24,612 nucleotides of DNA from an uncultured Prevotella sp. (lineage in GTDB: Bacteria > Bacteroidota > Bacteroidia > Bacteroidales > Bacteroidaceae), in assembly GCA_900542795.1 (NCBI GenBank), contig UQPD01000017.1, forward strand, positions 1 to 24,612, in the 5' to 3' direction. Of this stretch, positions 7,473-14,082 are shown one piece after another. The number at the start of each line of letters is the position of its first letter. The first letter of the stretch is position 1. Made by a program: the position numbers and the translations under genes. The notes below the pieces were generated by a model that searched no databases, was not told where the DNA came from, and worked only from the letters and a program-made list of their open reading frames with translations.

Positions 7473-7544
7473 GGTCCCTTCGTCTATCGGTTAGGACGAG
7501 AGATTTTCATTCTCTAAAGAGGAGTTCGACTCTCCTAGGGACTA
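7473..7544 (+). tRNA. tRNA-Glu (anticodon TTC)
   Basis: A 72-nt cloverleaf. The acceptor stem GGTCCCT pairs with AGGGACT (G1-U72 as a wobble pair). The anticodon stem AGAGA/TCTCT encloses TTTTCAT with anticodon TTC at 7506-7508. The T arm is AGGAG-TTCGACT-CTCCT, and the discriminator base is A7544. The CCA end is not encoded. rpsT begins 25 nt downstream. Confidence 0.95.
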
Positions 7545-7569
7545 CTAATAAAAAAAGAAAAGAAATAAA

Positions 7570-7824
7570 ATGGCAAACCACAAATCATCTGTAAAAAGAA
7601 TTCGTCAGACGGCGTCTCGCAGACTGCACAACAGATATTACGCTAAGACAATGCGTAATGCAGTACGTAAGCTCCGCGCTACGACTGACAAAGCAGCTGC
7701 CAGCGAACTTCTGCCGAAGGTTCAGAAGATGTTGGATAAGCTTGCAAAGAATAACATCATTCACAAGAACAAGGCAGCTAACATTAAGAGCGGTGTGATG
7801 ACTCACATCAACAAGCTTGCCTAA
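7570..7824 (+). CDS. rpsT: 30S ribosomal protein S20
   Basis: An 84-residue, strongly basic protein with the S20 start MANHKSSVKRIRQTASRR and the C-terminal block IIHKNKAANIKSGVMTHINKL. S20 binds 16S rRNA at the base of the small subunit and helps early assembly. Its length matches the family. It follows tRNA-Glu by 25 nt with no promoter of its own visible, so tRNA processing should generate the 5' end of its message. A strong terminator follows the gene. Confidence 0.97.
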   Translation: MANHKSSVKRIRQTASRRLHNRYYAKTMRNAVRKLRATTDKAAASELLPKVQKMLDKLAKNNIIHKNKAANIKSGVMTHINKLA

Positions 7825-7858
7825 TAAAAGTTTTTGGTTCATAAGGTAAAAGGTTTAG

Positions 7859-7896
7859 CCCTTCGTTAAAGTGATTTAACGGAGGGTTTTCTTTTT
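7859..7896 (+). terminator. Intrinsic terminator of rpsT
   Basis: CCCTTCGTTAAA (7859-7870) pairs with TTTAACGGAGGG (7875-7886) around a GTGA loop, with one internal T/G position. It is followed by TTTTCTTTTT. Confidence 0.9.
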
Positions 7897-7987
7897 GTAT
7901 ATTTCTGTGATGTAAAGTTGGGATGGGACTATTTTAACTACCAACATGATTTACGGCATGCGAAGTTTACTGTTATGGCAAAAGAAT

Positions 7988-8031
7988 ACCAGGTATGAGT
8001 GTTTGGGATAAGCCCTCCTCTCATACCTGGT
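7988..8031. repeat. Dispersed palindrome, copy 2
   Basis: ACCAGGTATGAG (7988-7999) pairs with CTCATACCTGGT (8020-8031), and the core holds a second small stem, GGG/CCC. It shares its arms with the copies at 5077-5120 and 24517-24571. It lies between the convergent ends of rpsT and the LOG gene. Confidence 0.85.
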
Positions 8032-8081
8032 TATGTTATAAATTACCCCTTAGTAAGGTGGTGTTTAGGCGCAAATGCGCA

Positions 8082-8120
8082 AAGTAATAAGTAATAAGTA
8101 AAATGCTTGTAATACTTAAG
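8082..8120 (-). repeat. Heptad repeats after the LOG-family gene
   Basis: On the minus strand, the stop codon is embedded in CTTAAGTATTACAAGC, the same string type that follows nadB. Just beyond, two copies of AAGTAAT plus AAGTA lie on the plus strand (8082-8100), so this locus has the repeat in inverted arrangement. Confidence 0.7.
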
Positions 8121-8652
8121 CACTTATTTCTTTTTCGAGTTCAGTGATGTTTGTTGCCACGCTATAGTAGTCGGCAGGTTTGCCACTTACCAAACCTTGT
8201 TCAAAAAGATTGGCAAGGGCGGCAAGGATAGCGTCCCAACAACCATCGATGTTATAGAATACTACGCGCTGATGACTGATGCCAATAACGGTATTTGCCA
8301 TAACAGTGAAAACTTCATCGAGTGTGCCTATGCCACCAGGTAAAGCAACTAAGATGTCGCTTTCGCGGTTCATCATAGCTTTACGGTCGGTAAGGTCGAC
8401 ACAGCGGAAGGTAACATCGATGGCATCGCTCACTTGACCGCGCTGCTCAATGATGTCGGGCACCATGCCATACACACGACCACCATGCGCTTTGACACTT
8501 TGTGCTAAGACTTCCATTAAACCTTTGCGAGCACCTCCATAAACTAAGGTGCGATGTGTGCGACCAATCAAGGCACCAACTTCGCGAGCTGCTTGCACAT
8601 AGCTTTCGGGCAAATCGCTCTTCGACGAAAGGAATACGCCTATCTTTTGCAT
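8116..8652 (-). CDS. LOG-family protein (TIGR00730-type phosphoribohydrolase)
   Basis: A 178-residue LOG protein of the Rossmann lysine-decarboxylase-like fold, a misleading old name. Members hydrolyse nucleoside 5'-monophosphates, including cytokinin nucleotides, to base and ribose 5-phosphate. The hallmark PGGIGTLDE is at residues 105-113; GGARKGLM (39-46) and DRKAMM (89-94) complete the nucleotide site. The frame stays open six codons upstream, but the ATG at 8652 overlaps the ridA stop as TGATG and gives the family's usual start MQKIGVFLSS, so I use it. The overlap implies translational coupling to ridA. The natural substrate in bacteria of this kind is not settled. Confidence 0.9.
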   Translation of the reverse strand: MQKIGVFLSSKSDLPESYVQAAREVGALIGRTHRTLVYGGARKGLMEVLAQSVKAHGGRVYGMVPDIIEQRGQVSDAIDVTFRCVDLTDRKAMMNRESDILVALPGGIGTLDEVFTVMANTVIGISHQRVVFYNIDGCWDAILAALANLFEQGLVSGKPADYYSVATNITELEKEISA

Positions 8653-9029
8653 CACTTTACGGCAATACATTCAATCTCTACACGTGCATTCTTAGGCAGC
8701 GTCTTTACTGCTACTGCAGAACGAGCGGGGAAGGGAGCTGAGAAAAACTGAGCATACACCTCGTTCATCTCGGCAAAATCTGCCATGTCTGCCAAGAATA
8801 CGCTGGTCTTCACTACGTTTGCCATAGTGAGTCCTGCTTCAGCAAGTATGTTTTTGATGTTTGTGAGTGACTGTGCGGTAAGCTCTTTGATGCCTCCTTC
8901 GGCAAACTCGCCTGTGGCAGGATTGATGGGAAGTTGACCTGACACGTAGATTGTGCCGTTGGCCTCGATGGCTTGGCTATAAGGACCAATGGCTGCAGGA
9001 GCCTGAGTTGTTGAAATTGCTGTTTTCAT
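8652..9029 (-). CDS. ridA: RidA family enamine/imine deaminase
   Basis: A 125-residue RidA (YjgF/UK114) protein. It hydrolyses reactive 2-aminoacrylate and similar enamines released by PLP enzymes. The sequence has the start MKTAISTTQAPAAIGPYSQA, Tyr17, the catalytic Arg103 in PARSAVAVKTLPKNARVEIE and Glu120. The frame is open for nine further codons to 9056, but MKTAIS is the family start. It lies 63 bp downstream of the hemolysin III gene on the same strand and overlaps the LOG start. No clear promoter lies in the gap, so the three genes may share a transcript. Confidence 0.93.
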   Translation of the reverse strand: MKTAISTTQAPAAIGPYSQAIEANGTIYVSGQLPINPATGEFAEGGIKELTAQSLTNIKNILAEAGLTMANVVKTSVFLADMADFAEMNEVYAQFFSAPFPARSAVAVKTLPKNARVEIECIAVK

Positions 9030-9092
9030 TGTGTATGTGTGTATTGGTTTGGGCAAGAAGATTGAACTCCCCTTGCTTAAAAATAAAAAATA

Positions 9093-9716
9093 TTATTGCA
9101 GAATAAGGAGAATGGCGAGCCAGTGTGCCACAGAACCGAGCAATACAAAGATGTGCCAGATGCCGTGGTAATAAGGTCGCGAGTCGTGGGCAAAGAAGTA
9201 GGTGCCCGAGGTGTAGAATAAGCCTTCGGCAAAGAGACTAATGAGGGCAGGGGTGGAGATGCGTGTACATACAGGTTCGGCAATAAACACGAAGGTCCAA
9301 CCCATAATGAGGTAGAGCAGTAAGGAAAGTCGTGGCCAACGCCCCATGGCGGTGATTTTGTAGACGGTTCCTGCTAATGCTACACCCCAAAGAATGCCAA
9401 AAACGGTCCAACCAATGGCACCTCCTACCACGCCAATGCAGACGGGAGTGTAGGATGCAGCTATCATAACGTAGATGCTAATGTGGTCGAGCACACGCAA
9501 CAAGCGTTTGCCCTTGCCTGGTAACCACCAATGGTAGAGGGTGCTGGCGGCATACATTAACAGCATGCCACATGTGAAGAAGGTGGTGCCAAAGGCATTT
9601 TTCCACCCACTGCTGTATCCGAGCCGCAGTATAAACCATGCGGCCACGAGTGTAAAGACCACGCCTGCTAAGTGCGTGAGCGTGTTGAAGCGTTCTTCGC
9701 CCGTGCGTTTGCTCAT
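9093..9716 (-). CDS. trhA: Hemolysin III / TrhA family membrane protein (PAQR-like)
   Basis: A 207-residue integral membrane protein with seven hydrophobic segments. The PAQR-type zinc/hydrolase residues are in place: ASTLYH (His62), LDHISIY (Asp77, His78) and HGIWH (His184, His188), plus IAASYTP. Bacterial relatives are linked to membrane fluidity homeostasis; the hemolysin name comes from overexpression studies. The frame extends upstream to 9773, but a TACCTTTG box at 9731-9738 would put transcription start near 9726. That makes the ATG at 9716 (or a leaderless one at 9725) the likely start. The gene diverges from sufC and may be first in a unit with ridA and the LOG gene. Confidence 0.88.
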   Translation of the reverse strand: MSKRTGEERFNTLTHLAGVVFTLVAAWFILRLGYSSGWKNAFGTTFFTCGMLLMYAASTLYHWWLPGKGKRLLRVLDHISIYVMIAASYTPVCIGVVGGAIGWTVFGILWGVALAGTVYKITAMGRWPRLSLLLYLIMGWTFVFIAEPVCTRISTPALISLFAEGLFYTSGTYFFAHDSRPYYHGIWHIFVLLGSVAHWLAILLILQ

Positions 9717-9730
9717 TGCGTTCATGACAG

Positions 9731-9738
9731 CAAAGGTA
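9731..9738 (-). promoter_or_regulatory. -7 box of the hemolysin III gene
   Basis: The minus strand reads TACCTTTG followed by CTG, a perfect -7 match 14 nt before the chosen ATG. A TTG at the proper upstream distance is missing. The short distance implies a leader of about 10 nt or none. Confidence 0.5.
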
Positions 9739-9842
9739 CACTTTATTTTGCAGACGATGCTACCCAACACCACAAAATAAGCATTTTAAAGTTATAGGCT
9801 TATAAAACGCGCGTGGAAGGAGATTTTCTGAAAAGAAATTGT

Positions 9843-9872
9843 TACTTTTGTCTTCTAAAAACGTAATAAGGA
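9843..9872 (+). promoter_or_regulatory. sufC -7 box and Shine-Dalgarno site
   Basis: TACTTTTG at 9843-9850 is a perfect TAnnTTTG box, with no good TTG at the right distance upstream. AAGGA at 9868-9872 lies 8 nt before the sufC ATG and is one of the few plausible Shine-Dalgarno sites here. This places the promoter of the suf unit directly before sufC. Confidence 0.55.
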
Positions 9873-9880
9873 CATAAAAA

Positions 9881-10639
9881 ATGCTTGAAATAAAGAACTT
9901 GCATGCCTCGGTTGAAGGCAAGGAAATATTGCGCGGTGTGAACCTCACAATCCGCGATGGCGAAGTACATGTGTTAATGGGACCCAATGGCTCGGGTAAA
10001 AGCACACTGAGCAATGTACTTGTGGGTAACCCTAAGTATGAGGTTACAGAAGGCTCGATAATCTTTAATGGTAAAGACTTGTTGGCTCTGTCGCCTGAGG
10101 ACCGTGCGCACGAGGGTATCTTTATGTCGTTTCAGGCTCCTACAGAAATTCCAGGCGTGTCGATGACGAACTTTATGCGTGCTGCATTGAATGCAAAACG
10201 CAAGTATTTTGGCGAAGAGCCGATTGCCGCCAGCGAATTTTTGAAACTCTTGAAGGAAAAACGCAAACTCGTGGGCTTGGATGCGCACTTTATGAGTCGC
10301 GGTGTGAACGAAGGCTTCTCGGGTGGTGAACGCAAACGTAACGAAATTTTCCAGATGGCTGTGCTTGAGCCTAAGTTCTCGATTCTTGACGAAACTGACT
10401 CGGGACTTGATGTGGACGCATTGCGCATTGTGGCAGAAGGTTTTAACATGTTGCGCAATGAGCACACGAGTGCCATGGTGATTACACACTATCAGCGCAT
10501 GCTCGACTATTTGAAGCCCGACTTTGTACACGTGCTTGTGAAAGGACGTGTGGTGAAAGAGGGAACTGCACAGTTGGGTTACGAGATTGAGGAAAAGGGC
10601 TTCGACTGGATTGTTAACAGCATTGAAGAGGAGGCGTAG
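9881..10639 (+). CDS. sufC: Fe-S cluster assembly ATPase SufC
   Basis: A 252-residue ABC-type ATPase of the SUF Fe-S assembly machine; it powers the SufB-SufC-SufD scaffold in the cytoplasm. Walker A GPNGSGKST is at 34-42 (Lys40), FMSFQAPTEIPGVS covers the Q-loop, the ABC signature FSGGE is at 146-150, and SILDETDSGLD (Walker B Asp170, Glu171) is followed by the switch His in ITHYQ. This is the classic SufC pattern. It starts the operon: its own promoter box is 31 bp upstream and the neighbour upstream is on the opposite strand. Its usual first partner sufB is therefore not here. sufD begins 5 bp downstream. Confidence 0.97.
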   Translation: MLEIKNLHASVEGKEILRGVNLTIRDGEVHVLMGPNGSGKSTLSNVLVGNPKYEVTEGSIIFNGKDLLALSPEDRAHEGIFMSFQAPTEIPGVSMTNFMRAALNAKRKYFGEEPIAASEFLKLLKEKRKLVGLDAHFMSRGVNEGFSGGERKRNEIFQMAVLEPKFSILDETDSGLDVDALRIVAEGFNMLRNEHTSAMVITHYQRMLDYLKPDFVHVLVKGRVVKEGTAQLGYEIEEKGFDWIVNSIEEEA

Positions 10640-10644
10640 GCACC

Positions 10645-12021
10645 ATGGAGAGTTTTAAACAATATACCGACATTTATCGCCAACACCGCGATTGGGTGGA
10701 CAACGGTAGCTGCAACGTGATGAATCAACACCGCGAAACGGCTGCAAACTTGCTCAGTGAGCAGGGATTGCCTACGCATAAGGTGGAACGCTACAAATAT
10801 ACGGATGCGAACGAGGCATTTGCACCCGACTTTGGACTGAACTTGATGCGCAAGCCTATGGATGTAAATCCGTATGACACGTTTAAGTGTAATGTGCCTA
10901 ATTTGAGTACTTCGCTCTTTTTTGTGGTGAACGATATGCCTGCAGAAGCACCGCAAAGTTCGTATGCCCTTTTGCCTGAAGGGGTGATTGTGAGTTCGCT
11001 GAACAAGGTGGCTGCCTCGCATTCTGAATTGCTTGAAAAATATTATAACCGTGCAGCTGCTGAAGATCGCGACTTTCGCACGGGGCATGATGGCGTAACG
11101 CTACTTAACACGATGCTGGCACAGGATGGCTTGCTGATTTATTTGCCTAAGAACACTGTGCTCAAGGCACCTATTCAGGTAGTGAATGTGGTTTCGGCTA
11201 ACATGGACTTGATGTGTGTGCGCCGTGTGCTGATTGTGGCAGAAGAGGGTGCACAAGGCTCAGTGTTGTTTTGCGACCATGCCGAGGGCGATAAGCAATA
11301 CTTAACAACGCAGGTAATTGAGGCGTATGCTGAGGAAGGTGCGCAAGTGAACATCTACAGTATTGAGGAAACGAACGATAACACAACACGCTTCTCTACG
11401 TTGTATGTGGAGCAAGAGGCTAAAAGTCGCATTAGCTATGATGGCATTGTGCTGACTTGTGGCAAAAGTCGCAACCGCTTGGATGTGCGTCTGCGCGGCG
11501 AGGAAGCACGTACCGAATTGTATGGTGCTGTGATTGCCGATGGTGAACAGCGTGTGGACAATAACATTTTGGTGGAACATCTTTCACCTAAGTGTACGAG
11601 CGATATGCTCTATAAATATGTGTTGGATGGACAGAGTAATGGTGCCTTTGCTGGTAAGGTGTATGTGGCTCCAGGAGCGCAACAAACGGCTTCGGAACAG
11701 ACGAACGCTAATATTTGTGTAACTCCAACGGCTCGTGCATTTAGCCAACCCATGTTGGAAATTTATGCGGATGATGTGAAGTGTAACCATGGCTCAACCA
11801 TTGGTAAGCTTGATGAAGGGGCACTGTTCTATATGCGCCAGCGTGGTATTCCTGAGGATGAGGCTCGCTTGTTACTGCAACATGCCTTTATTAACGATGT
11901 ATTGCGCCATGTGGACATTGAACATCTGCACGACCGTTTGTCGCATCTCGTTGAACTGCGTTTCCGCAACGAACTGGGGCAGCATTGCCACAGTTGCATG
12001 GGATGCGCAAAGAAGGGATAA
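10645..12021 (+). CDS. sufD: Fe-S cluster assembly protein SufD
   Basis: A 458-residue SufD, the partner of SufB in the SufBC2D scaffold, needed for iron entry. The SufBD beta-helix core is recognised from LPTHKVERYKYTDANEAF near the N-terminus and from HGSTIGKLDEGALFYMRQRG and EDEARLLLQHAFINDVLRHV near the C-terminus. The conserved His of the core lies in KCNHGST. It shows SufD rather than SufB character because the SufB cysteine pattern is missing. The last residues form a CxxCxxC motif (Cys448, Cys451, Cys454) flanked by His447 and His449, a possible metal site. A GAGGAGG string at the end of sufC lies just upstream of the ATG and may serve as its ribosome site. Confidence 0.94.
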   Translation: MESFKQYTDIYRQHRDWVDNGSCNVMNQHRETAANLLSEQGLPTHKVERYKYTDANEAFAPDFGLNLMRKPMDVNPYDTFKCNVPNLSTSLFFVVNDMPAEAPQSSYALLPEGVIVSSLNKVAASHSELLEKYYNRAAAEDRDFRTGHDGVTLLNTMLAQDGLLIYLPKNTVLKAPIQVVNVVSANMDLMCVRRVLIVAEEGAQGSVLFCDHAEGDKQYLTTQVIEAYAEEGAQVNIYSIEETNDNTTRFSTLYVEQEAKSRISYDGIVLTCGKSRNRLDVRLRGEEARTELYGAVIADGEQRVDNNILVEHLSPKCTSDMLYKYVLDGQSNGAFAGKVYVAPGAQQTASEQTNANICVTPTARAFSQPMLEIYADDVKCNHGSTIGKLDEGALFYMRQRGIPEDEARLLLQHAFINDVLRHVDIEHLHDRLSHLVELRFRNELGQHCHSCMGCAKKG

Positions 12022-12069
12022 GTTTGGGGGCTTTATCTTTGGATTTAGCTTTGTTTAAAAGTATTGCAC

Positions 12070-13284
12070 ATGTACAACATTGAAACAGTCCGCAAGGACT
12101 TCCCGATACTTGGACGCGAGGTTTACAAACGTCCATTGGTTTACCTTGACAATGCAGCGACAACCCAAAAGCCTCGCTGCGTGGTTGAGGCTATTGCTAA
12201 CGAGTATTACTCTGTTAACGCTAACGTACACCGTGGCGTTCATTACCTTTCGCAACAGGCTACCGACTTGCACGAAGCTGCTCGCGAAACCGTACGTCAG
12301 TTTATTAACGCTCGCTCCATTGCAGAGGTTATTTTTACACGCGGTACAACTGAAAGTCTCAACCTGGTGGCAAGCTCGTATGGCGATGCTTTCTTGAATG
12401 AGGGAGATGAGGTGATTGTGACGGTGATGGAACACCATAGCGACATAGTGCCTTGGCAGTTGTTGCGCGACCGTAAGGGTATTGTCCTAAAGGTTATACC
12501 TATGACCGATGAGGGCGTGCTCGACTTGGAGGCGTATGAACGATTGTTTACATCTCGCACTCGTTTGGTGTGTTGTGCGCATGTTAGTAATGTGTTGGGT
12601 ACCATCAATCCTGTTAAACGCATGGCTGAAATTGCCCATGCACATGGCACACACTTCTTGGTGGATGGGGCACAGAGTGTGCCTCACTTTAAGGTGGATG
12701 TGCAGGAGTTGAACTGTGACTTCTTGGTGTTCAGCGGACACAAGATATATGGTCCAACTGGTATTGGTGTGCTTTATGGACGTGAGGACTTGCTCGACCG
12801 CATGCCGCCCTATCAAGGTGGTGGCGAAATGATTGCTCGTGTGTCGTTTGAAAAGACTACTTATGAGCGTTTGCCCTTTAAGTTTGAAGCGGGTACGCCC
12901 GATTATGTGGGGAGTCATGCTTTGGCTGTGGCACTTGATTATGTGTCGGCATTGGGCATGGAGCAAATTCACCAACATGAGCGTGACTTAACGCAGTATG
13001 CTATGGAGCAGATGAGTGGTATTCCCGAAATGCACTTGTATGGTACTGCTACTGATAAGGATGCTGTGGTGGCTTTTAATGTGGGCAACATTCATCCGCT
13101 TGACTTGGGCACCTTGCTCGATCGTTTAGGCATTGCTATTCGCACAGGACACCATTGTGCTCAACCTCTTATGCAACGTTGTGGTGTGGAGGGCATGGCA
13201 CGTGCTTCGTTTGCGCTCTATAATACACGCGAAGAAATTGATGCTTTGGTAGCTGGTATTGATCGCGTTCGAAAAATGTTTTAA
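12070..13284 (+). CDS. sufS: Cysteine desulfurase SufS
   Basis: A 404-residue class II (SufS-type) PLP cysteine desulfurase; it takes sulfur from cysteine as a persulfide for the SUF scaffold. The PLP lysine is Lys225 in SGHKIYGPTG, the ring-stacking region is MEHHSDIVPW (120-129), and the catalytic Cys363 lies in RTGHHCAQP. All three match E. coli SufS within one residue. The frame is open to a TTG at 12064, but the ATG at 12070 gives the standard start. It follows sufD by 48 bp and precedes rnhB by 5 bp. No sufE or sufU partner is present in the window, so the sulfur acceptor must be encoded elsewhere. Confidence 0.96.
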   Translation: MYNIETVRKDFPILGREVYKRPLVYLDNAATTQKPRCVVEAIANEYYSVNANVHRGVHYLSQQATDLHEAARETVRQFINARSIAEVIFTRGTTESLNLVASSYGDAFLNEGDEVIVTVMEHHSDIVPWQLLRDRKGIVLKVIPMTDEGVLDLEAYERLFTSRTRLVCCAHVSNVLGTINPVKRMAEIAHAHGTHFLVDGAQSVPHFKVDVQELNCDFLVFSGHKIYGPTGIGVLYGREDLLDRMPPYQGGGEMIARVSFEKTTYERLPFKFEAGTPDYVGSHALAVALDYVSALGMEQIHQHERDLTQYAMEQMSGIPEMHLYGTATDKDAVVAFNVGNIHPLDLGTLLDRLGIAIRTGHHCAQPLMQRCGVEGMARASFALYNTREEIDALVAGIDRVRKMF

Positions 13285-13289
13285 CGAAT

Positions 13290-13901
13290 ATGCTCGAAGC
13301 TATATATAATAAGGAGGGATTGGTGGAGGCTGGTTGCGATGAGGCTGGACGTGGTTGTTTGGCTGGAAGCGTATATGCTGCGGCAGTGATTTTCCCCAAA
13401 AATTATCATAACGAGGATTTGAACGATTCAAAGAAACTCACGGCAAAACGACGCTATGCGTTGCGTGAACAAATTGAGCGCGATGCCTTGGCTTGTGCTG
13501 TTGGTGTGGTTACGCCTGAGGAGATTGACGAGATTAACATTCTCAATGCATCGATTTTGGCAATGCACCGCGCATTGGATCAATTGAAGTTGCGCCCAGA
13601 GTTCGTGATTGTGGATGGTAACCGTTTTAAGCCTTACAAGGATGTGCCCTACCAAACGATTGTGAAAGGGGATGGTAAATACTTGGCTATTGCTGCAGCC
13701 TCAATTCTTGCTAAGACTTATCGTGACGACTACATGCACGAACTTCACCAACAATTTCCCTATTATGGATGGGATCGTAATGCAGGATATCCCACTAAGC
13801 AACATCGTCAAGGTATTGCAGAACATGGCTTGACACCTTATCACCGACGCTCGTTTGCAGGCTTAGGAGAACAAGAATTGCCTTTTGAGGGAACGCTGTA
13901 A
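13290..13901 (+). CDS. rnhB: Ribonuclease HII
   Basis: A 203-residue RNase HII, which nicks RNA-DNA hybrids at single ribonucleotides in DNA. The motif CDEAGRGCLAG supplies Asp17 and Glu18, VIVDGN supplies Asp109, and ASILAKTYRDDYM supplies Asp146, completing the DEDD site. LNDSKKL (44-50) is also typical. The gene starts 5 bp after sufS, so it is probably the last member of the sufCDS transcript, an arrangement with no obvious functional link. Heptad repeats start directly after the stop. Confidence 0.96.
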   Translation: MLEAIYNKEGLVEAGCDEAGRGCLAGSVYAAAVIFPKNYHNEDLNDSKKLTAKRRYALREQIERDALACAVGVVTPEEIDEINILNASILAMHRALDQLKLRPEFVIVDGNRFKPYKDVPYQTIVKGDGKYLAIAAASILAKTYRDDYMHELHQQFPYYGWDRNAGYPTKQHRQGIAEHGLTPYHRRSFAGLGEQELPFEGTL

Positions 13902-13903
13902 TT

Positions 13904-13958
13904 AAGTAAGAAGTAATAAGTAAGAAGTAATAAGTAAGAAGTAATAAGTAATACAAAC
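13904..13958 (+). repeat. Heptad repeats after the rnhB stop
   Basis: The 14-bp unit AAGTAAGAAGTAAT occurs three times exactly (13904-13917, 13918-13931, 13932-13945), followed by AAGTAAT-ACAAACG. It begins two bases after the stop. The ending matches the nadB-linked copies. Confidence 0.85.
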
Positions 13959-13960
13959 GT

Positions 13961-14051
13961 TTTAGAGACATATATATATACGTTTCACGCGCAACTCATC
14001 CTGTTTTCGGATGGGTTGCGCGTGAAGCGTATATATATGTGTGTGTCTAAA
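13961..14051. terminator. Long hairpin between convergent rnhB and the POT gene
   Basis: The 5' arm (13970-14001) and 3' arm (14009-14038) form a stem of about 30 bp with a 7-nt loop TGTTTTC. Its core pairs CACGCGC with GCGCGTG and ATCC with GGAT, with three G-U pairs, and an AT repeat sits at the base. Outer TTTAGA/TCTAAA can pair too. It probably works as a bidirectional terminator for the converging transcripts, although a U-run is missing. Confidence 0.65.
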
Positions 14052-14082
14052 GCGACAAACTTTTTAAGGGACTAAGATTGCA

